Position numbers and translations under genes: made by a program
Notes under the pieces: model-generated
Told to the model about the DNA's origin: nothing
Database searches by the model: none
What the model saw: the letters and a program-made list of their open reading frames with translations, nothing else
Shown here: one piece after another, positions 8,866 to 17,087 of the stretch
Position numbering within the stretch: position 1 is the first letter of the stretch
Layout of the letters: every line of letters starts with the position of its first letter
NCBI GenBank assembly: GCA_009843505.1
Contig: VYDI01000040.1
Span: 1-64,000, forward strand
Length of the DNA stretch: 64,000 nucleotides
Direction of reading: 5' to 3'
DNA from: Holophagales bacterium
GTDB lineage: Bacteria; Acidobacteriota; Thermoanaerobaculia; Multivoradales; Multivoraceae

Positions 8866-11004
8866 ATGAACCGGAGCATCGCTTGCATCATCGTCGCGCT
8901 GGTCCTGCCGGCCGCGGTCACGGCCCAGGAGACGAACCCGATCGAACCGCATCACATCGCCACACTGCGCAGCGTCGGCACCGTCGAGGTGTCGCCCGAC
9001 GGCCGTCTCGCGGCCTACCTGTTGAGCGTCCCGCGGCGGCCGCTGGACGAGGACAGCGGCGGCTCGTGGACCGAGCTGCACGTGCTCGACATGGCCGAGC
9101 CCGGATCCTCCCGGCCCTTCATCGCCGGCTCGGTGAACGTCGGTCGGCCCAGCTTCCGCGGCAACGACGAGATTCTCTTCACCTCCCGCCGCGGCTCGGA
9201 CAAGGCGTCCGCCCTCTACGGCATCCCGGTCGGGGGTGGAGAGAGCCGCAAGCTGGTCGAACACCCGAACGGCGTCGGCTCTTACGTCCTGTCGCCGGAC
9301 GGCAGCCGGGTCGCGTTCCTGGCCCGCCAGGAAACCGCGAAGGAACTGAAGACACTCCGCGACAAGGGGTTCAACCAGGAGATCTACGAAGAGGACCGGC
9401 CCCTGACGCGGCTGTGGATCGCGGACGTTCCCGCGCTCGAAGCGGACCGTAGCAACGACGAGTCGAAGCCCGTCCTGGTCGAGTCGGTCGACGGGCACGT
9501 CATTTCCGCCGTCTGGAGCCCGGGCGGCGAACGCCTCGCCGCGGTGACCACGCCGACCGCCCTGATCGACGACTCCTACACGAGCAAGTCCGTCGTGATC
9601 GTAGACGCGTCGATGGACGACTTCCCCGTGGTCTCGAAGGTCGAGGCACTCGGCAAGCTCGGCCAGGTCGAGTTCAGCCCGAACGGCGAACAGGTTGCCG
9701 CCGTATCGGCCGTCGATCAGCACGACCCGGCTGCCGGCAGGCTGATGCTCGTAGGCGGCGCCGACAGCTTCCGGGATCTGCTTCCGGAGCTCGAGGGTCA
9801 CGTCGCCTCGTTCGCCTGGGAGGACGACGAGCACCTCCTGTACGCCGCCTCCGTCGGCGTCTGGAGCACCCTGGGCAGGGTTTCCACCGCCGGCGAAGCG
9901 GAGACCCTGATCGAACCGGGCGGCCCGATCGGCCTCAGCTTCAGACTGCCGCGCGGCGGCGGCGCAGCGGCGCTGGTGGCGGACAACCCCGATCATCCGA
10001 GGGAGATCTACCGATACGACCCGGCGGAGCCGCGGGCGCCGCCGGTGCGGATGACGAACTCGAACCCCTGGCTCGACGACGTCGACCTCGCCCGCCAGGA
10101 GGTCGTCCGGCACGTAGCGCCGGACGGACTCGAGCTCGAGGGGTTGCTGATCTACCCGCTCGGCTACGAGGAGGGCCGGCGCTATCCGCTGATCCTGTTC
10201 GTCCACGGCGGCCCTGAGAGCCACCACAGCAACGGATGGCTGACCAGCTACTCGAACTTCGCACAGCTCGCCGCCGCCCGCGGCTTCGCCTCCTTCTACC
10301 CGAACTACCGCGGCAGCACGGGCCGCGGCGTCGAGTTCTCGAAGCTCGGCCAACACGCCGCCGCCGGTCCCGAGTTCGACGACCTGATCGTCGCGGTCGA
10401 CCACCTGATCGAGATCGGCCTCGTCGACCGCGACCGGGTCGGCATCACCGGCGGCTCATACGGCGGCTACGCGTCGGCCTGGGGCGCGACCTACTACTCC
10501 GACCGCTTCGCCGCGGCGATTCCCTTCGTCGGCATCTCGAACAACATCTCCAAGCTGGGGACGACGGACATTCCGCTGGAGATGGAGCTGGTCCATCACC
10601 GCACGACGCTCTGGGACGACTGGGACTACTTCGAGAAGAGCAGCCCCATCTACTACGTCAAGCGCAACCGCACGCCGACCCTGATCCTGCACGGCAAGGA
10701 GGACCCCCGGGTCCATCCCAGCCAGTCGCTCGAGCTGCACCGGCACCTGAAGACCCTCGGCCAGGCGCCCGTGCGGCTGGTCCTCTACCCCGGCGAGGGC
10801 CACGGCAACCGGCGCTCGGCGGCCCGCCTCGACTACATGCTCCGCACCCTGCGCTGGATGGAGCACTACCTCAAGGGTCCCGGTGGCGAGCCGCCGCCGC
10901 ACGAGATCGACTACGCCGACTACCTGCCCTGGGCCGAGAGCGGCGACGACGCCGGCGAAGAAGCGCCCACGCCGGACGCCGAGTCGACGGGCGGCGGAGA
11001 GTGA
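8866..11004 (+). CDS. Secreted S9-family serine peptidase (prolyl oligopeptidase/acylaminoacyl peptidase type)
   Basis: A 712-residue S9 peptidase with an N-terminal signal peptide ending VTAQ. The N-terminal part is the beta-propeller gate domain; the C-terminal 270 residues form the alpha/beta-hydrolase domain. The catalytic triad is complete: Ser531 in GGSYGG, Asp613 in HGKEDPRVHP and His646 in GEGHGN. Such enzymes cleave short peptides, typically after proline or from acylated N-termini. A good Shine-Dalgarno (AGGAGA, 8854-8859) lies six bases before the ATG. The stop overlaps the lipoprotein start (GTGA). Confidence 0.93.
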   Translation: MNRSIACIIVALVLPAAVTAQETNPIEPHHIATLRSVGTVEVSPDGRLAAYLLSVPRRPLDEDSGGSWTELHVLDMAEPGSSRPFIAGSVNVGRPSFRGNDEILFTSRRGSDKASALYGIPVGGGESRKLVEHPNGVGSYVLSPDGSRVAFLARQETAKELKTLRDKGFNQEIYEEDRPLTRLWIADVPALEADRSNDESKPVLVESVDGHVISAVWSPGGERLAAVTTPTALIDDSYTSKSVVIVDASMDDFPVVSKVEALGKLGQVEFSPNGEQVAAVSAVDQHDPAAGRLMLVGGADSFRDLLPELEGHVASFAWEDDEHLLYAASVGVWSTLGRVSTAGEAETLIEPGGPIGLSFRLPRGGGAAALVADNPDHPREIYRYDPAEPRAPPVRMTNSNPWLDDVDLARQEVVRHVAPDGLELEGLLIYPLGYEEGRRYPLILFVHGGPESHHSNGWLTSYSNFAQLAAARGFASFYPNYRGSTGRGVEFSKLGQHAAAGPEFDDLIVAVDHLIEIGLVDRDRVGITGGSYGGYASAWGATYYSDRFAAAIPFVGISNNISKLGTTDIPLEMELVHHRTTLWDDWDYFEKSSPIYYVKRNRTPTLILHGKEDPRVHPSQSLELHRHLKTLGQAPVRLVLYPGEGHGNRRSAARLDYMLRTLRWMEHYLKGPGGEPPPHEIDYADYLPWAESGDDAGEEAPTPDAESTGGGE

Positions 11005-11432
11005 AGCGAGTCTCCCCGCTTGCCGGGGCGGGCGTCCGCGTGCTCGCCGGCGTCCTGGCGCTGGGCGTCGCCGGATGCGCGGAGGACGCCGTCGAACCCG
11101 CTCCCCCCGTCGTCGAACGCCCGACGTGGAAGCCGCCGGCACCGGCGCCGCCGCCGAAGCCCTGCGGTGTCGGCTGCATCGAGGGCGAAGGCAACGCCAC
11201 GGTACGGTTCCAGATGGCCGGCGGCGACCACACCGCCACCGCCTCCGTTGAAGACAACCGCGGTGTGTTCTCCGTGGGGCCGCCCGTCGACATCTCGCAG
11301 AACGCGGAGGAGTGGTCGGGGATCACCACCTTCTTCGTACCGGAAGCGGGCGTCCACACGCTCAGAATCCGCGCCACCGGAAAGTGGAGCCTGACCATCC
11401 TGAAGGGGAAGCAGTCGTATGCGGACGGCTAG
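11001..11432 (+). CDS. Predicted lipoprotein, unknown function
   Basis: A 143-residue protein starting with GTG at 11001 in a 4-base overlap with the S9 peptidase stop. The N-terminus is a lipoprotein signal: basic start, hydrophobic stretch and lipobox VAGC. It is followed by a Pro-rich linker (PPAPAPPPKP) and a beta-rich domain (GNATVRFQMAGGDHTATA, TLRIRATGKWSLTILKG) that looks like a small immunoglobulin-like or C2-like sandwich. I do not recognise a family. Coupling to the peptidase suggests a partner or anchor at the cell envelope. Confidence 0.7.
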   Translation: MKRVSPLAGAGVRVLAGVLALGVAGCAEDAVEPAPPVVERPTWKPPAPAPPPKPCGVGCIEGEGNATVRFQMAGGDHTATASVEDNRGVFSVGPPVDISQNAEEWSGITTFFVPEAGVHTLRIRATGKWSLTILKGKQSYADG

Positions 11433-11462
11433 CTGGCCCGAGCGGTCGGAGCTGACGCCGCC

Positions 11463-11954
11463 GTGAGACTGGGAGTCCTCGCGCTGCTGGCGGCGGTGTG
11501 GCTGTCGCTGTCCGGGCCGTACACCGTGCACGAGTGGCTGATCTTCGCCTTCGGCGTCGTCTCCGTAGCGTTCGTCTGGCGCCTCTACCTCGCCCTCGAC
11601 CGGGCGGCGGGCGGCGATTCCGAGTTCTTCCGCGCCTCCTCCTGGCTGCGGCTGCCGAGGTTCCTGGTCGCCTTCGCGCTCAAGGTGGCGGCCGCCAACC
11701 TCCACACGACGAAGCTCATCCTGGCGCCGAAGATCGAACTCCACCCCCGTCTCCGGCGCGTGCCCGCGAGCCAGAAGACGTCCTTCGGCCAGGTCCTCTA
11801 CGCGAACTTCATTACCCTCACCCCCGGGACGATCACCCTGGACCTCCGGGACGACGAACTGCTCGTCTACGCCCTCGACGCGGAGAGCGAGGCGGACGTC
11901 ATGGATGGCTCGATGGACCGTGACGTGCTGCGGCTCGAAGGAGGCTCGGATTGA
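11463..11954 (+). CDS. mrpE: Mrp Na+/H+ antiporter subunit E
   Basis: A 163-residue MnhE/MrpE protein (equivalent to MbhA/MbxA). Two or three N-terminal hydrophobic segments are followed by the conserved cytoplasmic stretch containing YANFITLTPGTITLDL, diagnostic of the family. It is the first gene of an eight-gene antiporter operon, 30 bases after the lipoprotein gene. GTG start at 11463. Its stop overlaps or abuts the mrpF start. Confidence 0.93.
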   Translation: MRLGVLALLAAVWLSLSGPYTVHEWLIFAFGVVSVAFVWRLYLALDRAAGGDSEFFRASSWLRLPRFLVAFALKVAAANLHTTKLILAPKIELHPRLRRVPASQKTSFGQVLYANFITLTPGTITLDLRDDELLVYALDAESEADVMDGSMDRDVLRLEGGSD

Positions 11955-12235
11955 TGTACGTCGCAGGGATGGCGGCGATCGTGGTGACGATGTTCCTGGC
12001 GCTTGCTCGGGCGGCGATCGGACCCACCGTGTTCGACCGCATCCTGGCCGTCAACATGTTCGGGACGAAGACGGTGCTGCTGATCGCGGTCGCCGGCTTT
12101 CTCACCGGGCGGCCCGAGTGGCTCGATCTTGCCATCGTCTACACCCTCGTCAACTTCACCGGCACCCTGGCGGTGCTGCGCTTCGCGCGCTTCGGGAACC
12201 TGGCGAGGGACGACCGGAAAGCGGACCGGCCATGA
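11954..12235 (+). CDS. mrpF: Mrp Na+/H+ antiporter subunit F
   Basis: A 93-residue membrane protein of the MnhF/MrpF family (MbhB-like): three transmembrane helices, with the RAAIGPTVFDRILAVNMFGTKT segment typical of this subunit around residues 20-40. A strong GGAGG lies nine bases before the ATG at 11954; a TTG three bases earlier is possible. It overlaps mrpG by ATGA. Confidence 0.93.
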   Translation: MYVAGMAAIVVTMFLALARAAIGPTVFDRILAVNMFGTKTVLLIAVAGFLTGRPEWLDLAIVYTLVNFTGTLAVLRFARFGNLARDDRKADRP

Positions 12236-12591
12236 CCGGCGCGCTCGACATCGTCACCGCAGTGCTGCTGGTCGCCGGCGGGCTCTTCTGCGTGGTGGGG
12301 GGCATCGGTCTGCACCGCTTCTCCGAGTTCTACCAGCGCACCCATGCGGCGAGCGTCACCGACACCGCCGGGGCCGGACTGATGCTCGTGGGCCTGATGT
12401 TCCAGGGCGGCATCTCCATGGTCACGCTGAAGCTGGTCCTGGTGCTCGCCTTTCTCCTCTTCAGCAGCCCGGCGATCGCGCACGCGCTGGTCAAGGCGGC
12501 TCACGGCCACGGACTGGCGCTCGAGCTGGAGATCCCTGACAACCCCGAGAAGAACGGCGAGCCCGGGAGGGACGGCGATGCCGCCGGTTGA
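12232..12591 (+). CDS. mrpG: Mrp Na+/H+ antiporter subunit G
   Basis: A 119-residue MnhG/MrpG protein (MbhC-like) with three membrane segments and the family stretch RFSEFYQRTHAASVTDTAG near residue 28. It has a 4-base start overlap with mrpF and a 14-base overlap with the DUF4040 gene that follows. Confidence 0.93.
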   Translation: MTGALDIVTAVLLVAGGLFCVVGGIGLHRFSEFYQRTHAASVTDTAGAGLMLVGLMFQGGISMVTLKLVLVLAFLLFSSPAIAHALVKAAHGHGLALELEIPDNPEKNGEPGRDGDAAG

Positions 12592-13141
12592 ACTCCTCCT
12601 CATGCTGCTGCTACTCGCCACCGTCATCGTCGTGGCGAGACTCAAGGACCTGTTCGCCGCCGCCATGCTGACCGGGATCGCGAGCCTGCTCGCGGCCGGA
12701 CTGTTCGTCCTGATGGACGCCGTCGACGTCGCCTTCACCGAGGCCGCGGTCGGCGCCGGCGTCAGCACGGTGCTCTTCCTCGGGGCGCTCAGTCTGACCT
12801 CGCGGCGTGAGAAGCAGCAGGAACGGACGCGGATCCTGCGGATCCTGCCGATCGTGATCGTCGTCGCCACGGGCGCCGCGCTGATCTACGGCACCTGGGA
12901 CATGCCGGCCTATGGCGATCCCGACGCCGTCATCCACCACCACCTGGCGCCGGACCTGATCGCCGAGACGGAGAACAAGATCCACATCCCGAACATCGTC
13001 ACCGCGATCCTTGCCAGCTTTCGCGGCTACGACACGTTCGGTGAAGTCGTGGTCATCTTCACGGCCGGCGTCGGGGTCGCGCTGCTCCTGGGCGGACTCG
13101 GTCTGCGACGCCGCGGTTCCGGCACCGAGGAGGAGTCGTGA
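12578..13141 (+). CDS. DUF4040 membrane subunit (MbhD/MbhE-like, equivalent to the MrpA C-terminus)
   Basis: A 187-residue membrane protein joining an MbhD-like DUF4040 half (residues 1-75, with KDLFAAAMLTGIASLLAAG) to an MbhE-like half (residues 85-180, with GYDTFGEVVVIFTAGVGVALLL). In ordinary seven-gene Mrp operons these modules form the C-terminus of the large MrpA; in archaeal Mbh they are separate genes. Here they are one free-standing gene between mrpG and mrpB. The ATG at 12578 lies inside mrpG; the stop overlaps mrpB by GTGA. Confidence 0.85.
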   Translation: MPPVELLLMLLLLATVIVVARLKDLFAAAMLTGIASLLAAGLFVLMDAVDVAFTEAAVGAGVSTVLFLGALSLTSRREKQQERTRILRILPIVIVVATGAALIYGTWDMPAYGDPDAVIHHHLAPDLIAETENKIHIPNIVTAILASFRGYDTFGEVVVIFTAGVGVALLLGGLGLRRRGSGTEEES

Positions 13142-13638
13142 GGCCGCCGTCCAGAGTCCGCGAGATGCCGATTCTCCGGGTCGTCGCCCGGGCTCTGGTG
13201 CCGGTCATCCTGCTGTTCGGTCTCTACGTGCAGTTCCACGGCGACTTCGGCCCCGGCGGAGGCTTCCAGGCCGGCGTCATCTTCGCCGCCGGGCTCATCA
13301 TCTTCGCCCTGACCTTCGGGGTGGAGGCGCTGCGGCAGGTCGTCCCCGTGGTCCTGACCGAGCGCCTGATGGCCGCGGGGGTGCTGCTCTACGGCGCGGT
13401 CGGCGTGCTGGCGATGTTCCTGGGCGGGGAGTTCCTGAACTACACCGCGCTCGATCCGCTGACGACCGGCCATCACGGCCAGCACCTCGGCATCATCGCC
13501 ATCGAACTGGGCGTCGGCATCGCCGTCGCCGCGACCATCATGCGCGTCTACTACGCCTTCGTGAAACGGCGCCCGGATGGAGACGGCGAAACTCGTGAAC
13601 CAGCCCTGGGCGCCGAACCGGGCGAAGGGACGCCGTGA
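13138..13638 (+). CDS. mrpB: Mrp Na+/H+ antiporter subunit B
   Basis: A 166-residue MnhB/MrpB protein (MbhF-like) with four membrane segments and the signature FHGDFGPGGGFQAGVIFAAG near residue 35, highly conserved in this subunit. GTG start in the GTGA overlap with the upstream gene; likewise overlaps mrpC. Confidence 0.94.
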   Translation: MRPPSRVREMPILRVVARALVPVILLFGLYVQFHGDFGPGGGFQAGVIFAAGLIIFALTFGVEALRQVVPVVLTERLMAAGVLLYGAVGVLAMFLGGEFLNYTALDPLTTGHHGQHLGIIAIELGVGIAVAATIMRVYYAFVKRRPDGDGETREPALGAEPGEGTP

Positions 13639-14033
13639 GTTCGATCCAGTCACTCTCCGGGCTCTGGGCCTACTGGCTGATCATCGCGCTGATGATGGTC
13701 GGGCTCTACATCGTCATCGCCCGCGACAACCTGATCAAGAAGGTGATGGGGCTCAACATCTTCCAGGCGGCTGCCATCCTCTTCTACGTGACGATGGCCA
13801 AGGTGACCGGGGGCACCGCGCCGATCGTGCCGCACGACCCCGCCCATCCCGGCGGCCATGGAGAACACGAGATCCTCTACTCGAACCCGCTGCCGCACGT
13901 GCTGATGCTGACTGCGATCGTGGTCGGCGTCGCCACCACCGCCCTCGCGCTTGCTCTGGCCGTGCGCATTCACGGCGACTACGGCACCGCCGAAGAGGAC
14001 GAGGCCGTGATCTACGACATGGAGCACACTTGA
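13635..14033 (+). CDS. mrpC: Mrp Na+/H+ antiporter subunit C (NuoK-like)
   Basis: A 132-residue NuoK/MrpC homologue (MbhG-like): three membrane helices with the conserved KKVMGLNIFQAAAILFYVTMA stretch split around residue 35-55. The cytoplasmic loop is His-rich (HDPAHPGGHGEHE). GTG start in a GTGA overlap with mrpB; 28 bases separate it from mrpD. Confidence 0.92.
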   Translation: MSSIQSLSGLWAYWLIIALMMVGLYIVIARDNLIKKVMGLNIFQAAAILFYVTMAKVTGGTAPIVPHDPAHPGGHGEHEILYSNPLPHVLMLTAIVVGVATTALALALAVRIHGDYGTAEEDEAVIYDMEHT

Positions 14034-14061
14034 GTCGCTTCCCGGGGTCGAGAGAGTCGTC

Positions 14062-15546
14062 GTGATCGAGAAGATCGTCGTCCTCGAAGTCGTCCTGCCG
14101 CTGCTCGCCGCTCCGGTCTGCGTGCTGGTGCGCAACCCGCGGCTCTGTCGCCTGCTCAGTCTCGGCGTCGTCGCGATCTGCTTCGCGATCGCGGCCGCCG
14201 CGCTGCTCGAGGTACGGGGCGGCGGCGTCATCTCCTACCAGCTCGGCGGCTGGCTGCCGCCGCTGGGGATCGAGTACCGGGTTTCGACCGTCAACGCCTA
14301 CCTGCTAGCCCTGGTCACCGCGATGGCCCTGGTGGTCTTCAGCTTCGACTCCCGGGGCGGACCGCCGCGCGTGCCGGAGCAGCGCCGGCACCTCTACTAC
14401 GCGGTGTTCCTGCTCTGCATCTCCGGCCTGCTAGGCATCGCGATCACCGGCGACGCCTTCAACATCTTCGTGTTCCTCGAGATCTCGTCGCTCTCGTCCT
14501 ACATCCTGGTCAGCCTGGGCGGTCACCGGCGCGCCGTTCTGTCCGCCTTCTACTACCTGGTCATGGGCACGATCGGCGGCGTCTTCTTCATGCTGGGCGT
14601 CGGCCTGCTCTACCAGGCGACGGGCACGCTGAACCTGCGCGACATCGCGGCGCGCCTCGAGCCGTCGCTCGACGATCGAGGCACCGTGCTCGCCCTGGCG
14701 CTGCTGGTCGTCGGCATCTCGATCAAGCTGGCGGTCTTTCCGCTGCACCACTGGCTGCCCGACGCCTACTCGTTCGCGCCGCCCAAGGTCAGCGCCTTCC
14801 TGGCGGCGACGGCGACGAAGGTCTCCTTCTACCTGTTGGCGATGATCCTGTTCACGATCTTCGGCGCGGCCTTCGTGTTCGAGGAACTGCGCCTCCAGGC
14901 CGTGCTGCTGCCGCTGTCGATTCTGGCCATGTTCCTGGCCTCCGGCGCCGCGATCTTCCAGACCGACCTGCGCCGGCTGCTGGCCTACTCGAGCGTCGCC
15001 CAGATCGGCTACATGACCCTCGGCCTTTCGACCGCGAACGTGACCGGTCTGGCCGGCGGCCTGGTCCACCTGTTCAATCACGCGGTGATGAAGGGCGGGC
15101 TGTTCCTGGTCGTCGCCTGCCTGCTCTACCGGGTCGGCTCGGTCCACATCGACGCCCTCGCCGGCATCGGCCGCCGCATGCCGCTGACCGCGGCCGCGCT
15201 GGTCATCGGGGGTCTGAGCCTGATCGGCGTACCGGGCACGGTGGGCTTCGTCAGCAAGTGGTACCTGGTCTCCGGAGTCCTCGAGCGCGGCTGGACCGCC
15301 GCCGCGGTGCTCATCCTGCTGAGCTCGCTGCTGGCCCTGGTCTATGTCGGAAAGGTGGTCGAGGTCGTCTACTTCCGCAAGCCGGCAGAAACCCAACCCA
15401 TCGACCACGTGCGGGAAGCCCCGCTCGGGATGCTGGCACCGGCCTGGGTGCTCGCGGTGGCGGCGATCTTCTTCGGGCTCACGACGAACTGGACCTACGG
15501 CGTCGCAAGGGAGGCCGCCGAACTCCTGCTCGCGGGTGGGATCTGA
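14062..15546 (+). CDS. mrpD: Mrp antiporter subunit D (ND5/ND4-type proton/cation channel)
   Basis: A 494-residue member of the proton-conducting ND2/4/5 family (MbhH-like), with about fourteen membrane helices. Seen: the conserved acidic helix FVFLEISSLSSYILVSLGG near residue 140, the lysine helix IKLAVFPLHHWLPDAY near 225 and a second lysine region SAFLAATATKVSFYL near 245, all part of the ion-translocation path in complex I relatives. GTG start at 14062. Confidence 0.93.
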   Translation: MIEKIVVLEVVLPLLAAPVCVLVRNPRLCRLLSLGVVAICFAIAAAALLEVRGGGVISYQLGGWLPPLGIEYRVSTVNAYLLALVTAMALVVFSFDSRGGPPRVPEQRRHLYYAVFLLCISGLLGIAITGDAFNIFVFLEISSLSSYILVSLGGHRRAVLSAFYYLVMGTIGGVFFMLGVGLLYQATGTLNLRDIAARLEPSLDDRGTVLALALLVVGISIKLAVFPLHHWLPDAYSFAPPKVSAFLAATATKVSFYLLAMILFTIFGAAFVFEELRLQAVLLPLSILAMFLASGAAIFQTDLRRLLAYSSVAQIGYMTLGLSTANVTGLAGGLVHLFNHAVMKGGLFLVVACLLYRVGSVHIDALAGIGRRMPLTAAALVIGGLSLIGVPGTVGFVSKWYLVSGVLERGWTAAAVLILLSSLLALVYVGKVVEVVYFRKPAETQPIDHVREAPLGMLAPAWVLAVAAIFFGLTTNWTYGVAREAAELLLAGGI

Positions 15547-15553
15547 GTCGACG

Positions 15554-17041
15554 ATGAGTTCCGGAACGACGATTCTGGTCGCTCTGCTGCTGCCCGTCCT
15601 GGCGGCTGTCTCCTGCCAGATCTTCGGCCGCGTCGGGCATCCGAACCTGCGCGACGTGGCCACGCCCCTGATCGGCGCCTGCACCTTCGCCGCGGTCTGG
15701 CGGCTCGGCGGCGACGTGCTGGCCGGCGGCCGGCCGGAACTCGTCCTGTTCGAGGTGCTGCCGGGGGTGGAGCTCGCGTTCCAGGTCGAGCCTCTCGGGC
15801 TGGTCTACGGCCTGGTGGCGAGCGGCCTGTGGATCGTGACCTCGATCTACGCCGTCGGCTACATGCGCGGTCACCACGAGCACAACCAGACGCGGTTCTT
15901 CACCTTCTTCGCCCTCTCCATCTTCGCCGCGCTCGGCATCGCCTTCGCCCGCAACCTGTTCACGCTGTTCCTCTTCTACGAGGCGCTGACCCTTCTCACC
16001 TTCCCGCTCGTCACCCACCACGGCACGGACGAAGCGAGGCGCGCTGGGCGCATCTACCTCGGCATCCTGCTCTTCACCTCGATCTCCTTCCTGCTGTTCG
16101 CCATCCTCTTCACCTGGCGGCTGACCGGCACGATCGAGTTCACTCCGGGCGGCATCCTGGGTTCCGAACCGAGTTCCGGGATGGTCACGGTGCTGCTGCT
16201 GCTCTACGCCTTCGGCGCCGGCAAGGCGGCGCTCATGCCCTTCCACCGCTGGCTGCCGAACGCGATGGTGGCGCCGACCCCGGTAAGCGCCCTGCTGCAC
16301 GCGGTCGCCGTGGTCAAGGCGGGCGTGTTCGCGATCCTCAAGGTCGTCGTCTACGTCTTCGGCCTCGACCTGCTCGCCGGCAGCAACGCGTCGCTCGCGC
16401 TGATGACGATCGCCTCGTTCACGATGCTGATGGCTGCCGTCATCGCCATCCGCCAGGACAACCTGAAGGCGCGGCTCGCCTACTCGACGATCAGCCAGCT
16501 CGCCTACATCGTCCTCGGCGCGGCGATGGCCACGGCCACGGGCGTCCTCGCCGGAGGTCTGCAGATCGCTATGCACGCGGCCGGCAAGATCACCCTCTTC
16601 TTCTGCGCCGGCGCCATTCTGGTCGCCACCCACAAGAAGAAGGTGAGCGAACTCGACGGGCTCGGCCGCACCATGCCCTGGACCTTCGCGGCGTTCTTCC
16701 TCGCCTCGCTCTCGATCATCGGCATCCCGCCGCTGGGCGGGTCCTGGGCCAAGTGGTACCTGATGGTCGGCGCACTCGAGACCGGATTCGCCTGGCAAGC
16801 CGCGTTTCTGGGAGTCCTGATGGTGAGCTCCCTGCTCGCCGTCTTCTACCTGATGCCCGTGGTCGTTCGCGGTTTCTTCGCGAGTTCGCCCACCGCCGGC
16901 CCCAGCGGCAGCGGCGGCGGCGACCGGAAGCCGATCGCCGAAGCGCCGTTTCTCTGTGTCGCATCGCTGGTGCTGACGGCGCTGCTGTCGCTGGCGCTGT
17001 TCTTCGTAGCGGGCGACCTGACCTCGTTGCTGAGCTTCTAG
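15554..17041 (+). CDS. Second ND5/MrpD-type antiporter subunit
   Basis: A 495-residue paralogue of the preceding gene, also with about fourteen helices. Key elements: YEALTLLTFPLVTHHG near residue 145 (conserved Glu), GAGKAALMPFHRWLPNAM near 225 and HAVAVVKAGVFAILK near 255 (conserved Lys residues). It starts seven bases after the mrpD stop. A second antiporter subunit in this position is the arrangement of archaeal Mbx, and functionally replaces the N-terminal part of MrpA. It is the last gene of the operon; a GCCGGCC hairpin follows. Confidence 0.92.
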   Translation: MSSGTTILVALLLPVLAAVSCQIFGRVGHPNLRDVATPLIGACTFAAVWRLGGDVLAGGRPELVLFEVLPGVELAFQVEPLGLVYGLVASGLWIVTSIYAVGYMRGHHEHNQTRFFTFFALSIFAALGIAFARNLFTLFLFYEALTLLTFPLVTHHGTDEARRAGRIYLGILLFTSISFLLFAILFTWRLTGTIEFTPGGILGSEPSSGMVTVLLLLYAFGAGKAALMPFHRWLPNAMVAPTPVSALLHAVAVVKAGVFAILKVVVYVFGLDLLAGSNASLALMTIASFTMLMAAVIAIRQDNLKARLAYSTISQLAYIVLGAAMATATGVLAGGLQIAMHAAGKITLFFCAGAILVATHKKKVSELDGLGRTMPWTFAAFFLASLSIIGIPPLGGSWAKWYLMVGALETGFAWQAAFLGVLMVSSLLAVFYLMPVVVRGFFASSPTAGPSGSGGGDRKPIAEAPFLCVASLVLTALLSLALFFVAGDLTSLLSF

Positions 17042-17060
17042 CCAAGCGACGACCGAGGGT

Positions 17061-17087
17061 CGGTGCGCCGGCCTTCTGGCCGGCACC
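17061..17087 (+). repeat. Intergenic GCCGGC hairpin, copy D (inverted orientation)
   Basis: Perfect 7-bp stem GCCGGCC (17067-17073) / GGCCGGC (17078-17084) with loop TTCT, between the convergent ends of the antiporter operon and the VWA gene. Read on the minus strand it gives GCCGGC-loop-GCCGGCGCACC, the same design as the repeats at 45907 and 51337. It may act as a bidirectional terminator, though there is no T-tract. Confidence 0.65.

Noticed and set aside
11463..17041. Membrane-bound hydrogenase or respiratory complex I
   Set aside because: Only antiporter-type subunits are present; there is no NuoB/D/I-like, nickel-iron or Fe-S subunit on either side.
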